Origin: Gillisella vitis
GTDB lineage: Bacteria > Pseudomonadota > Alphaproteobacteria > Rhizobiales > Rhizobiaceae
Direction of reading: 5' to 3'
Assembly (NCBI RefSeq): GCF_001541345.2
Contig: NZ_LMVL02000006.1
Coordinates: forward strand, 124,001 to 188,000
DNA: 64,000 nt
A program made the position numbers and the translations under genes. Numbering within the stretch: the first letter of the stretch is position 1; each line of letters begins with the position of its first letter. Positions 36,991-46,214 of this stretch are shown here, one piece after another. The notes below the pieces were generated by a model. It searched no databases, was not told where the DNA came from, and saw only the letters and a list, made by a program, of their open reading frames with translations.

Positions 36991-37886
36991 CATCCTCGCC
37001 TATCGTCACCGTTTTTGGCAGCCTGCATTATGATATCGCGGTCTTCGGACCAGACCGTCCACGTCAGGGAGAAACGGTTACAGGCACGTCCTGGCACCCC
37101 AAAAGCGGCGGCAAAGGAGGCAATCAGGCTGTCTCGGCAGCACAGGCCGGCGTCTCGACCTTCATGATCGGCGCAGTTGCAGACGACGACTTCGGACAGT
37201 TTCTGTTGGCAAATCTCAAGCGCCGACAGGTGGATGATCGCTTCGTGAGGCGCAATGCCACGGCGTCTACCGGCCACGCCACCGGCATGAGCGTGGCGAT
37301 TTTCGATGCGCAGGGCGATTACGGTGCCGTTATTGTATCTGGCGCCAACCTGACACTTGGCAATCAGGATGTTGCAGCCGCAGCCGAACTGCTGAGCCGG
37401 ACAACGGTTCTTGTGCTTCAGAACGAGATCCCCGACGCCGCCAATGTCGCCGCGGCAAAGGCCGTCCGGCAGGCTGGGGGCCGCGTCCTGATCAATGCCG
37501 CCCCAGCACGCGCCTTATCAGCCGACCTTCAAAACCTGGTCGACATCATCGTCGTCAACGCCATCGAGGCTGAAATACTGGCGGGTGTCCCGGTTGTCGA
37601 AACGCTCGATGGTGCATTGGAAGCGGCAAGGAGGCTGTTGGCGAACTTCCCGGACGTTGTGGTCACCGCAGGCGGCGCGGGTGTCGCATATGCAAGCCGA
37701 GGCGGAGACGAAATTGTCCTGCCTGCCGTGAAGGTGAAAGTGGAAAGCACGCACGGAGCCGGCGATATGTTCATCGGCGTGATGGCCGCAGCCCTGGCCA
37801 CGGGAAAATCGATGCGCGATGCACTTTCACTGGCAAATATTGAGGCCGCAAAACTGGTTGCGACACCGGAGGCTGAGCGCGCCTAG
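36987..37886 (+). CDS. PfkB family sugar kinase
   Basis: This 299-residue kinase has the start motif VFGSLHYDIAVFGPDRPRQG, glycine-rich KSGGKGGNQAVSAAQAG and the C-terminal THGAGDMFIGVMAAAL with the catalytic Asp. It is the second sugar kinase of region 3 and differs from the one at 30283. The ATG overlaps the RpiR stop by 4 bp. The substrate cannot be assigned; it may be the sugar carried by the CUT2 importer. Confidence 0.9.
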   Translation: MTSSPIVTVFGSLHYDIAVFGPDRPRQGETVTGTSWHPKSGGKGGNQAVSAAQAGVSTFMIGAVADDDFGQFLLANLKRRQVDDRFVRRNATASTGHATGMSVAIFDAQGDYGAVIVSGANLTLGNQDVAAAAELLSRTTVLVLQNEIPDAANVAAAKAVRQAGGRVLINAAPARALSADLQNLVDIIVVNAIEAEILAGVPVVETLDGALEAARRLLANFPDVVVTAGGAGVAYASRGGDEIVLPAVKVKVESTHGAGDMFIGVMAAALATGKSMRDALSLANIEAAKLVATPEAERA

Positions 37887-37980
37887 AGTTTATCAGGGAA
37901 CCGCAGAGCCCGGTTTTTCCGAAAAGACAAATGGCAACAAAAAGATTTGAGCCTATCTGGTTCCGACGGTGTATTTCCGG
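37887..37980. repeat. rhizobial-type intergenic repeat
   Basis: The sequence after the kinase stop starts TAGAGTTTATCAGGGAACCG and ends with TTTGAGCCTATCTGGTTCCG, a form I recall from intergenic repeats in Rhizobium and Agrobacterium. It occupies the gap before the AraC regulator and marks the boundary of region 3. The rest of the gap to 38166 shows only the ribosome site of the AraC gene. Confidence 0.4.
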
Positions 37981-38166
37981 CGGGCAAAACCTCACACTGA
38001 TCGCAGGCAGACACCGGAGAGGAAGCGCGTCCCATGGTTCGGTCTGGATTTGCCCACTGGTCCAACATCGGAACTGACGCCAGAAAGTTAGAATTGACAT
38101 TTTCCAGATTTGCCAGATTATTAACATGTATACTAAAAATACGACCGGCTTTGGGAGGAGACGGAC

Positions 38167-39126
38167 ATGCAAACGGCAAACCTATCCGGGTTTATTCCAC
38201 ATCAATGGCCTGCACTTGATTTTGAGGACTGGTCGGCCAAGCTGAAGTCCATATGCGGTAGTTTCAATCCGCGTCCAGTGCAGAACGGCGACAGGGTGAG
38301 GGGAGGGGCCACGGTCTGTGACGTGGCTGGGCTTGAACTGGCGCAGGTTGCCAATGATCTCGACCTGATCCACCGTGATCCCGATGATATCCGGGCCGAT
38401 AGTGGCGACAATCTTTTTCTGTTGCTACAGCTCGAAGGCTCTTGCGGAATAGCACAAGCGGGGCGGCAGGAGCGGCTGGACCCAGGTGATTGTGTTTTGG
38501 TGGATTCCGCCCGGCCATCCACCTTTTATTTCGGCGGTTTGTTTTCCAATCATCTGTCCGTGCATTTGCCACGCCAACTGCTTCTGTCGGACAAGTCCAG
38601 CCGAATGTCCGTGACCCGCAAAATTGGCTCGGATGATCCGATGTCGGTGATGCTGGCGGCCCTCGTGGCCAAGATGATGAAAACCGACCACAATGATGCC
38701 CGCGCACCGCATCTGCGGGAGCTGTTCTTCAATGCCACCCGGCAAGCCTTTTCCTGCAATACGGATGAAGCGCTGTTCATTCAGGCGGATAGCACCATGG
38801 GCCGCCTTGAGGTTGTTCAGGTGCTGATCGATGAACACCTGACCGAGGAATGGCTGTCGCCGCAATGGTTGGCTGATCGCGTTGGCGTGTCATTGCGAAC
38901 CCTGCAAGATGATCTGAACGCGCAAGGCATGACGGTGACTGGCATGATCAAGCTCAGACGGCTGAATCTGGCGCGTGCGCGATTGCAACGGCTGAAAGGG
39001 AACGAAGATAACAACACCATTGCCGGTATTGCCTACTCCGTGGGTTTCAATGATATCTCCTATTTCAACCGCTGCTTTCGCAAGCTTTTCGATTGCTCTC
39101 CAAAGGATGTAATCTCCAGAAGCTGA
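38167..39126 (+). CDS. AraC family transcriptional regulator (FeaR-like)
   Basis: This 319-residue protein has an N-terminal AraC-binding-like domain and two C-terminal HTH motifs (LSPQWLADRVGVSLRTLQDD; GIAYSVGFNDISYFNRCFRK, about residues 225-310). GGGAGGAG precedes the ATG. It precedes, in the same direction, aldehyde dehydrogenase and GMC oxidoreductase genes. FeaR-type proteins activate amine/aldehyde oxidation genes, which fits. Confidence 0.88.
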   Translation: MQTANLSGFIPHQWPALDFEDWSAKLKSICGSFNPRPVQNGDRVRGGATVCDVAGLELAQVANDLDLIHRDPDDIRADSGDNLFLLLQLEGSCGIAQAGRQERLDPGDCVLVDSARPSTFYFGGLFSNHLSVHLPRQLLLSDKSSRMSVTRKIGSDDPMSVMLAALVAKMMKTDHNDARAPHLRELFFNATRQAFSCNTDEALFIQADSTMGRLEVVQVLIDEHLTEEWLSPQWLADRVGVSLRTLQDDLNAQGMTVTGMIKLRRLNLARARLQRLKGNEDNNTIAGIAYSVGFNDISYFNRCFRKLFDCSPKDVISRS

Positions 39127-39241
39127 CAGCACTGGGGCGTATATTTCCGCGTTTTTGTCCAATTCACGCTGCGCCCGCATCCAAGACGTGAACCTCTCTG
39201 CTGATTACTCTGGAGACAGAAAACGTGCATGGGAGGAAGTC

Positions 39242-40648
39242 ATGTCGCATTATTCGCTGATCATTAGCGGCAAGGCCGTCGAGACGGCAGGCTATGCCGA
39301 AGTTACCAATCCATCGACCGGCGACGTGGCCGGTCTTATGCCGCTTGCTTCACCCGAGCAGCTTGAACAGGCCATTGCCGCCGCCAAGGCTGCATTTCCG
39401 CTGTGGTCTGCCAAGACATCGGATGAGCGCGCGCAAGCCTGTGTGGCGATTGCCGACACGCTGGAAGCCCATGCGGATGAGCTTGCCCATCTCTTGACGC
39501 TGGAGCAGGGCAAGCCGCTGAATGGTCTGGGTTCGCGCTTTGAAATCGGTGGAGCCGTCGCGTGGGCCCGTCATACGGCATCGCTGGATCTGCCAGTGGA
39601 AGTTCTTCAGAATGGCCCGGAAGGGCGGGTGGAATTGCACCGCAAGCCAATCGGCGTGGTCGCTTCAATCACGCCTTGGAACTGGCCTGTGATGATTGCC
39701 ATCTGGCATATCATTCCGGCAATCCGCGTGGGCAATACGGTGATCATCAAGCCATCGCCCTATACGCCTCTGTCAACCATTCGCATGGTCCAACTCATCA
39801 ACGAAGTCTTGCCTGCGGGTGTGCTGAATGTGGTAACCGGCGGCAATGAACTTGGTGCGCTGCTGACAACCCATCAGGACATCGCCAAGATTACCTTCAC
39901 CGGATCAACAGCCACGGGCCGCAAGGTCATGGCTTCGGCTGCCGATACATTGAAGCGTCTGACCCTTGAGCTTGGCGGCAATGATGCCGGGATTGTCCTG
40001 CCCGATGCCGATCCGAACGCCATTGCCGAGGGTCTCTTCTGGGGCGCGTTCATCAACAGCGGCCAGACCTGTGCCTGCCTGAAGCGCCTGTATGTGCATG
40101 ACAGCCTTTATGATCAGGTGTGCGACGCCTTGTCTGCCTATGCCGCCAGCGTCAAGCTGGGCGACGGACTGGCCGAAGACAGCATTCTGGGGCCGGTCCA
40201 GAACAAGATGCAATATGACATCGTATCCTCCTATGTGCAGGATGCCGTTGATAGAGGTGGCCGTGTGCTGATCGGCGGTGCGCCAAAGGATGGCAAGGGC
40301 TATTTCTATCCTATCACTCTGGTGGCTGATATCGATCACGGTGCCAAGCTGGTTGACCATGAGCAGTTCGGCCCGGCATTGCCCATCATTCGCTACACGG
40401 ATCTTGATCAGGTCATTGCCAAGGCCAACGATAATCCAGCCGGGTTGGGAGGCTCTGTCTGGTCGAGTGATCCCGTGGCCGCCAAGGCGGTGGCGGCACG
40501 GTTGGAATGTGGCTCGGTGTGGATCAACAAGCATGGAGCCATTCAGCCGAATGCGCCGTTTGGCGGCGTCAAGCAATCGGGTATTGGCGTGGAGTTCGGG
40601 GCGGATGGCCTCAAGGAACTGACCACGATTCAATCGGTTTTCTGCTGA
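39242..40648 (+). CDS. NAD(P)-dependent aldehyde dehydrogenase
   Basis: This 468-residue ALDH has the glutamate motif LELGGNDAGIVLPDAD and the catalytic cysteine in SGQTCACLKR, plus TFTGSTATGRKVM. The frame opens at 39155, but ATG 39242 after GGGAGGAAG is the start. ALDHs oxidise aldehydes to acids. It is followed 58 bp later by the GMC oxidoreductase that could produce the aldehyde. Confidence 0.93.
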   Translation: MSHYSLIISGKAVETAGYAEVTNPSTGDVAGLMPLASPEQLEQAIAAAKAAFPLWSAKTSDERAQACVAIADTLEAHADELAHLLTLEQGKPLNGLGSRFEIGGAVAWARHTASLDLPVEVLQNGPEGRVELHRKPIGVVASITPWNWPVMIAIWHIIPAIRVGNTVIIKPSPYTPLSTIRMVQLINEVLPAGVLNVVTGGNELGALLTTHQDIAKITFTGSTATGRKVMASAADTLKRLTLELGGNDAGIVLPDADPNAIAEGLFWGAFINSGQTCACLKRLYVHDSLYDQVCDALSAYAASVKLGDGLAEDSILGPVQNKMQYDIVSSYVQDAVDRGGRVLIGGAPKDGKGYFYPITLVADIDHGAKLVDHEQFGPALPIIRYTDLDQVIAKANDNPAGLGGSVWSSDPVAAKAVAARLECGSVWINKHGAIQPNAPFGGVKQSGIGVEFGADGLKELTTIQSVFC

Positions 40649-40706
40649 TTTCACAAGAATTTGACGGTGTGCGCGACGGCTGAAAACTGCCGTGCGGGAG
40701 GTGATT

Positions 40707-42302
40707 ATGCGCGAATTTGACTATATTGTCATTGGCGGTGGCTCGGCGGGCTGTGTGGCCGCTGCCAGACTGTCGGAAAACCCCAAAAACAGGGTGCTGC
40801 TGATCGAAGGCGGTCAGCAGGACACGGAAAAATTCATTCACATTCCAGCCACCTTCTTCAAGGTGCTGGAGAAGGGCCGGGATGTGAATTTCTATACGTC
40901 CGAGCCGGACAAGGGCTTGAATGGCCGTGTCAATGTTGTGCCGCAAGGCAATGTAATTGGTGGCAGCAGCTCACTGAATGCCATGATTTATGTGCGCGGC
41001 CAAAAGCAGGATTATGATAGCTGGGCGCAGATGGGGTGCCGTTCATGGTCTTATGATCACGTTCTGCCGGTTTTCCGCGATCTGGAAGGCAATCAACGGC
41101 TGTCCGGTGACTATCATGGAGCGGATGGCCCGTTGAAGGTCTCGGATCGTCGCTTTGGCCATCCGCTTTCCTGGGCGTTCATTCGCGCCGCTCAGGAAGT
41201 GGGGCTGAAATACAACGAAGACTTCAATGGTGAAGATCAGGACGGCGTCGGTTTTTATCAGGCGACAACCTATAACGGCCGCCGCTGGAGCGCTGCCCAG
41301 GCGTTTTTGCGCGATGCCGAAAACCGCGCCAATCTTACCATTATGACCAAAACCAAGGTCGATAAGATCCTGTTTGACGGGCGAACCGCCAAGGGTGTTT
41401 TGCTGTCCACGGGCGAAACAATTCTTGCCAAGGGCGAGATTGTGCTGTCCGCCGGTGCCATTGCCTCTCCCAAGATTTTGCAGCTTTCCGGCATTGGTGA
41501 GGCGTCTCATTTGAAGTCGCACGGCATTGAGGTTCTTGTGGATTTGCCGGGTGTGGGCGAGAACTATCAGGACCATCTGGAAGCCACGGTGCAGGCCGAG
41601 GTTAAAGACCCGATTTCGATGTTCGGTCAGGACAAGGGCTTGGCCGCTGCCTCACACATGCTGCAATATCTGCTGACGAAGACCGGCTTGCTGACCTCCA
41701 CCGTGGTGGAATCGGGTGGCTTCGTGGATACCAGCGGCACGGGTCAGCCGGACGTTCAATTCCACGTTCTGCCATCGTTCAACGGTTTCGCCGAGCGTGA
41801 AACCGTGCCCGGCCATGGTATTTCGATCGGGCCTTGCTTCTTGCGCCCGCAGTCGCGCGGCACGGTCAAGCTGCGCTCGGCCAATCCCAAGGATTCGGCG
41901 CTGTTCAATGCCAATTCCTTTTCCAATCCGGCGGATCTCGAAACGCTGGTGCGCGGGGTTGAACTGGCCATCAAGATCACTGAAGCGCCCTCGCTTGCCA
42001 AGCTGATCAAGCGCCGGGTCTTGCCAGCCCCCGGCATTGAAAAGGACCCGGCGGCGCTGCGCGACTATATCCGGACGGTCTCCAAAACCGTCTTCCACCC
42101 GTCCTGCACCTGCAAAATGGGCGCAGCAGATGACCGAATGGCGGTGGTGAGTGAAGACCTGAAGGTGCGCGGGGTCGATAAGCTAAGGGTGGCAGACGCA
42201 TCCATCATGCCAACGCTGGTTTCGGGCAACACCAATGCGCCGACCATCATGATTGGCGAAAGAGTCAGTCGCTTCATTCTGGGCAAGGACCACGCCGCCT
42301 GA
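40707..42302 (+). CDS. GMC family FAD-dependent oxidoreductase
   Basis: This 531-residue choline dehydrogenase-like flavoprotein has the Rossmann start DYIVIGGGSAGCVAAARLSE, the GMC signature GNVIGGSSSLNAMIYVRG, and the active-site His in FHPSCTCKMGA near the C-terminus. GMC enzymes oxidise primary alcohols to aldehydes. The start is set by GGGAGGTG. It fits between an importer and two aldehyde dehydrogenases. Confidence 0.92.
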   Translation: MREFDYIVIGGGSAGCVAAARLSENPKNRVLLIEGGQQDTEKFIHIPATFFKVLEKGRDVNFYTSEPDKGLNGRVNVVPQGNVIGGSSSLNAMIYVRGQKQDYDSWAQMGCRSWSYDHVLPVFRDLEGNQRLSGDYHGADGPLKVSDRRFGHPLSWAFIRAAQEVGLKYNEDFNGEDQDGVGFYQATTYNGRRWSAAQAFLRDAENRANLTIMTKTKVDKILFDGRTAKGVLLSTGETILAKGEIVLSAGAIASPKILQLSGIGEASHLKSHGIEVLVDLPGVGENYQDHLEATVQAEVKDPISMFGQDKGLAAASHMLQYLLTKTGLLTSTVVESGGFVDTSGTGQPDVQFHVLPSFNGFAERETVPGHGISIGPCFLRPQSRGTVKLRSANPKDSALFNANSFSNPADLETLVRGVELAIKITEAPSLAKLIKRRVLPAPGIEKDPAALRDYIRTVSKTVFHPSCTCKMGAADDRMAVVSEDLKVRGVDKLRVADASIMPTLVSGNTNAPTIMIGERVSRFILGKDHAA

Positions 42303-42335
42303 GGCAATCATCGTACAGCTTTTTGGGAGGAAAGC

Positions 42336-43589
42336 ATGAGCAAGCATTATCTCACCGGAGCCGCCGTTATCGGTGCGCTGTTTTTCATGGCAGGAACCGC
42401 ATCGGCGGCAGCAACCTGCGGTCTCAACAATGGCAAAAAAGCCACGGGCGAGCCGATCAAGGTTGGCGCTGTGATCGGCCAGACGGGACCGGATGATTTT
42501 TCGTCCGCATCCAAGGCTGCTCAGGCCTATTTTAACTGCGTCAACGAAAATGGCGGCATCAACGGGCGACCCATCAATTATCTCGTCAAGGATGATCAGT
42601 GGAACCCCGAAACCGCAGCGCAAGTCGCCACCAAACTGGTGAAGGATGAAAAGGTCGTCGCTCTGGTGGGCTCCGCATCCTTTGTGGAAATGGGTGTGAA
42701 CGCCAAATTGTATGAGCAGGAAGGCGTGATGTCGATGGCATCCGGCTGTGCTGTTGCCGAATGCTTTGAATCGAAAAATATCGTTTCGACCAATGAAGGG
42801 CCTATGCCCTCCAGTGTCGGAGCCGCGCAATGGGCGGTTGCCAATCTGCAATCCAAACATGTCACCTGCATTGGTCTGACCATTCCAACCGTTGGTCAAT
42901 ATTCTTGCGGCTGGACGGAAAAATACATGACGTCCAAGGGACTCAAAGGCTCCAGCGTTCTGATCGATCCCAGTACGGCGGATATGAATTCCGCCTTTCT
43001 GGAAGCGGTGGCCAATAGTCCTGACACCATTCTGGTCAATCTGCCAGCGGGCATGGCAGCGGCGTTTCTGTCGGTCGCATTGCAATCCGGCCAGCGGGAT
43101 TCCTTCAAATGGATCTCCTCAACGCCGCTTTATGATCGGGATGTGCCAGCTCTTCTCGGAGATGCATGGTCCGGGGTGATGTATGTCAATACCGAGCTGA
43201 CACCGATTGATGGCACTGGGCCAGATGCCAACAATTGGCGGGCAATCCTTGATCAATATGGTGCCAAGAGCGATCCACGCGATACGTTTAGTCAGGCGGG
43301 CTATCTCTCGGCACGGTTTTTCACCGATGCCATATTGAAGCTTGATCCCGGCAAGATCAATCGCGCCACCGTGACGGACGCGATCCGGGCCATCAAGAAC
43401 GAAAAATCGGATCTTCTGTGCGGACCCTATTATGTCGGCGATGGGGATCGCCATATGCCCAACCACGCCAATATGATGGTGCAGTTTGTCAATGGTGGTT
43501 ACAAGGTTGTCGGCCCCTGTACTGATGTCGATAGCGCCTATCTTGAGCCTTATCGGGCTCAGGAAAAAGCGCTCGGCATCACCAACTGA
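42336..43589 (+). CDS. LIV-type ABC transporter substrate-binding protein
   Basis: This 417-residue periplasmic protein of the Peripla_BP_6 family has a Sec signal (MSKHYLTGAAVIGALFFMAGTASAAATCG) and typical motifs (KVGAVIGQTGPDDFSSASKA, MSMASGCAVAECFESKNIVS). The family binds amino acids, amides and many other small compounds. It sits 33 bp after the GMC gene, so the ligand is probably the substrate of the catabolic genes. Confidence 0.9.
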   Translation: MSKHYLTGAAVIGALFFMAGTASAAATCGLNNGKKATGEPIKVGAVIGQTGPDDFSSASKAAQAYFNCVNENGGINGRPINYLVKDDQWNPETAAQVATKLVKDEKVVALVGSASFVEMGVNAKLYEQEGVMSMASGCAVAECFESKNIVSTNEGPMPSSVGAAQWAVANLQSKHVTCIGLTIPTVGQYSCGWTEKYMTSKGLKGSSVLIDPSTADMNSAFLEAVANSPDTILVNLPAGMAAAFLSVALQSGQRDSFKWISSTPLYDRDVPALLGDAWSGVMYVNTELTPIDGTGPDANNWRAILDQYGAKSDPRDTFSQAGYLSARFFTDAILKLDPGKINRATVTDAIRAIKNEKSDLLCGPYYVGDGDRHMPNHANMMVQFVNGGYKVVGPCTDVDSAYLEPYRAQEKALGITN

Positions 43590-43603
43590 GTGGATGGCAG
43601 ATC

Positions 43604-44476
43604 ATGGGTGCCTACGGAATGTTCCTGGTTTCCGGTCTTGCCGTGGGCGCTCTTTACGCGCTGGGCGGGGTTGGACTTGTTATTCTCAACCGCGCCACGG
43701 GCGTGCTGAATTTTGCCTACGGTGCCATTGGTGCCGTGGGAGCCATGAGCGCTTGGCAGCTTCTGGCGTGGAAACTACCGGAGCCGCTGGCTTGGGGCGG
43801 CTGCCTCGCGGTCAGCCTGCTGCTGTCGCTGGGGTTTGGCCTGTTGGTTGCACCGGGACTTTCCAAGCGCGAGCCAGTGGTCAAGGCTGTTGCGACACTT
43901 GGTTTTGCGCTTTGCCTTTTGGGGGTGATGAACCTGCTGTGGGTTGTCACACCCAGAAAGCTCTCCCTGTTTTCGGATATGTTGAGCGTTGATCTGTTGG
44001 GCATGAGGGTCAATGGCACCCGCCTGATCGCGCTGGTGACAGGGCTGGTCGTCACTCTTGGAATGGGGATCTATCTGGCACGCACCCGCATGGGCCTGTT
44101 GATGCGCTCTCTGGCCGACAATCGGGAAGTGGCAAGTGTCTTGGGCATACCGATACAGCGTGTTGAAGCGGTTGCATGGGGGCTGTCGGGCCTGCTGGCA
44201 GGTTTCACAGGCCTGATGTTTGGCGATCTGGTGCGCCTTGATCCCGCCGTTTTGACCTTTCTGGTCATTCCAATGATTGCCACCACCGTGGTCGGACGGT
44301 TGCAATCCATCCCAGTGACCTTTTGCGCAGGCCTGATCATCGGCGTGATCGAAAGCATGCTCACGCTTGTCAAACCACTGGCACCGTTGCGGGTCGCGGC
44401 CCCGTTTGTGATCGCAATTCTCGCCCTCATGTGGCTCCAGCGCGGACGCCAGTTGACGTTCTCAGGAGAGGATTGA
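43604..44476 (+). CDS. LIV-type ABC transporter permease (LivH family)
   Basis: This 290-residue membrane protein has about eight hydrophobic segments and the LivH pattern (GLVILNRATGVLNFAYGAIGA and RMGLLMRSLADNREVASVLG). It overlaps the LivM start by 1 bp (TGATG). Confidence 0.9.
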   Translation: MGAYGMFLVSGLAVGALYALGGVGLVILNRATGVLNFAYGAIGAVGAMSAWQLLAWKLPEPLAWGGCLAVSLLLSLGFGLLVAPGLSKREPVVKAVATLGFALCLLGVMNLLWVVTPRKLSLFSDMLSVDLLGMRVNGTRLIALVTGLVVTLGMGIYLARTRMGLLMRSLADNREVASVLGIPIQRVEAVAWGLSGLLAGFTGLMFGDLVRLDPAVLTFLVIPMIATTVVGRLQSIPVTFCAGLIIGVIESMLTLVKPLAPLRVAAPFVIAILALMWLQRGRQLTFSGED

Positions 44477-45501
44477 TGACAATGGTGCAAACATCCATGT
44501 CCACGCCCGGTGTTGCGGCGGGATCAAACGTCAATCGCACAGCACTTGCCCTTGGGCTGCTTGTGGCCATTGTCGCCTTTGGCCTGCCGCTGTTGATCGG
44601 TGCCTTGTGGCTGAAAGTGTTGACCTCGGTTGCTGTTTTCACCCTCACCTCGGCCAGCATTGCACTGCTCTATCGCCGTCTGGGCCTTGTGTCTCTGGCC
44701 CAAGTGGCGCTGATGGGGTGCGGGGGCTGGGTTGGTCTACGGCTGGCGCATGGCACGGGCCTGCTGTTTGAAATCAATATGGTGCTGGGTGGTGTCGCAA
44801 CGGCGCTGATCGGGATGATCTTCGCTTATCCGGCACTGCGCATGCGCGGGCTTTATCTGGCTCTGGTTACATTGATGGTGGCTGGTGGCTTTGCCATTGT
44901 GATCAATGTGGTGCAATTTCCCAATGGCGGCTCCGGGTTTTCGGGTTTTGCGGTCCAATCGGTCAAATACATGCCACGCCCGATGCTTGCTCAGTCTGAC
45001 AGCGCCTATTTCAGCTATTGTGTGCTGGTTGTGGTGCTCGGCTTTTTGTTGATCCGCTGGCATGAGCGGTCGAAGCCGGGGCGGGCCTGGGCGATGATCC
45101 GCCGGTCCGAGGCGGTTGCCATGTCGGTTGGCGTCAATGTCACGTTTTACAAGATCTGGGGCTTTGCCTTGTCGGGCTTTCTGGCCGGAGTTGCTGGCGT
45201 GTTGCTGGCTGGCAATCTGCAACTCCTTGATGCGCGTTCTTTTCCGGCAGCAGAGTCCATCATGATGTTCGCGCTCACCATCGTTGGCGGGTCGTGGAGC
45301 TGGTTTGGTGCCATTCTCGCCGCCGCTCTCTATCGCTTCGTGCCTGCCATTCTCAATGATCTCGGCGTCAATGGTGATGCCGCCTATATCATCTTTGGTG
45401 CGGCGTTGATCCATGCCTTGATGACCGCACCGCGTGGTCTCGCTGGGCAGTTGCAGGATCTGAGTGCTGCACTGGCCTCCAGAATGAGGGGACGCGCATG
45501 A
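44476..45501 (+). CDS. LIV-type ABC transporter permease (LivM family)
   Basis: The permease has 341 residues counted from ATG 44476; the frame is open upstream but that part is the shadow of LivH. It has multiple transmembrane segments and the LivM motif LVSLAQVALMGCGGWVGLRL, AWAMIRRSEAVAMSVGVNVT. The stop overlaps LivG by 4 bp. Confidence 0.92.
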   Translation: MTMVQTSMSTPGVAAGSNVNRTALALGLLVAIVAFGLPLLIGALWLKVLTSVAVFTLTSASIALLYRRLGLVSLAQVALMGCGGWVGLRLAHGTGLLFEINMVLGGVATALIGMIFAYPALRMRGLYLALVTLMVAGGFAIVINVVQFPNGGSGFSGFAVQSVKYMPRPMLAQSDSAYFSYCVLVVVLGFLLIRWHERSKPGRAWAMIRRSEAVAMSVGVNVTFYKIWGFALSGFLAGVAGVLLAGNLQLLDARSFPAAESIMMFALTIVGGSWSWFGAILAAALYRFVPAILNDLGVNGDAAYIIFGAALIHALMTAPRGLAGQLQDLSAALASRMRGRA

Positions 45502-46214
45502 TTAAAATCGATGACCTGACGGTCAAATTTGGTGGTGTGACTGCCCTCAACCACGTCACGGTGGAGTTGGACGCTCCCGTGGTTGGCATTATCGGGCCGA
45601 ATGGTGCGGGCAAAACCACGTTTCTCAATGTTCTCTCCGGCATCGTTCGTCCCATACAGGGCACGATCATGGCCTTTGGTCAGTCGATAACACCGCTTTT
45701 GCCGCATCAGCGCGCCCAATGGGGGCTGCGGCGATCGTTCCAGAAGGAGCAGGTGGTGGATGACCTGACGGTTGAAGAGAACGTGCGGGTGGTGCTTGAC
45801 CCGCTCCGCCTCAGCCGTGCCCAAACCGAGCAGGCGGTATCGGCGGCACTGGATTATACCGGTATTCTGGCGCAGCGACACGTGCGGGCTGAAAGCCTGA
45901 ATGCTTTCGAGCGGCGCATGGTTGAGCTTGCGCGTTGCGTGGCCGGAAAACCGCGCCTCCTGCTGCTGGATGAGCCCGGTGCAGGTTTTGCCCAGAACGA
46001 GGTCGCCAAGCTGCGCGATGTGATCACGGGCATTGCAGACCACACTGGCGCAATGACACTGCTGATCGACCATGACGTTGACCTCATTCAAGCAACCTGC
46101 ACCAAAACCATGGTTCTCGATTTTGGTGCACTGGTGATGTATGGGGAGACGGCTGCGGTGCTGAAAGATGATCGTGTCCGGGCGGTTTATCTGGGTGTGG
46201 AGGATGCCGCATGA
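45498..46214 (+). CDS. LIV-type ABC transporter ATP-binding protein (LivG family), altered signature
   Basis: This 238-residue ATPase has an intact Walker A (GPNGAGKTT) and Walker B (LLLLDEPGAGF), but the region that should hold LSxGQ reads LNAFERRMVELARCVAG. The degenerate signature would affect one of the two composite ATP sites with LivF. It is otherwise LivG-like and overlaps both neighbours. Confidence 0.9.
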   Translation: MIKIDDLTVKFGGVTALNHVTVELDAPVVGIIGPNGAGKTTFLNVLSGIVRPIQGTIMAFGQSITPLLPHQRAQWGLRRSFQKEQVVDDLTVEENVRVVLDPLRLSRAQTEQAVSAALDYTGILAQRHVRAESLNAFERRMVELARCVAGKPRLLLLDEPGAGFAQNEVAKLRDVITGIADHTGAMTLLIDHDVDLIQATCTKTMVLDFGALVMYGETAAVLKDDRVRAVYLGVEDAA

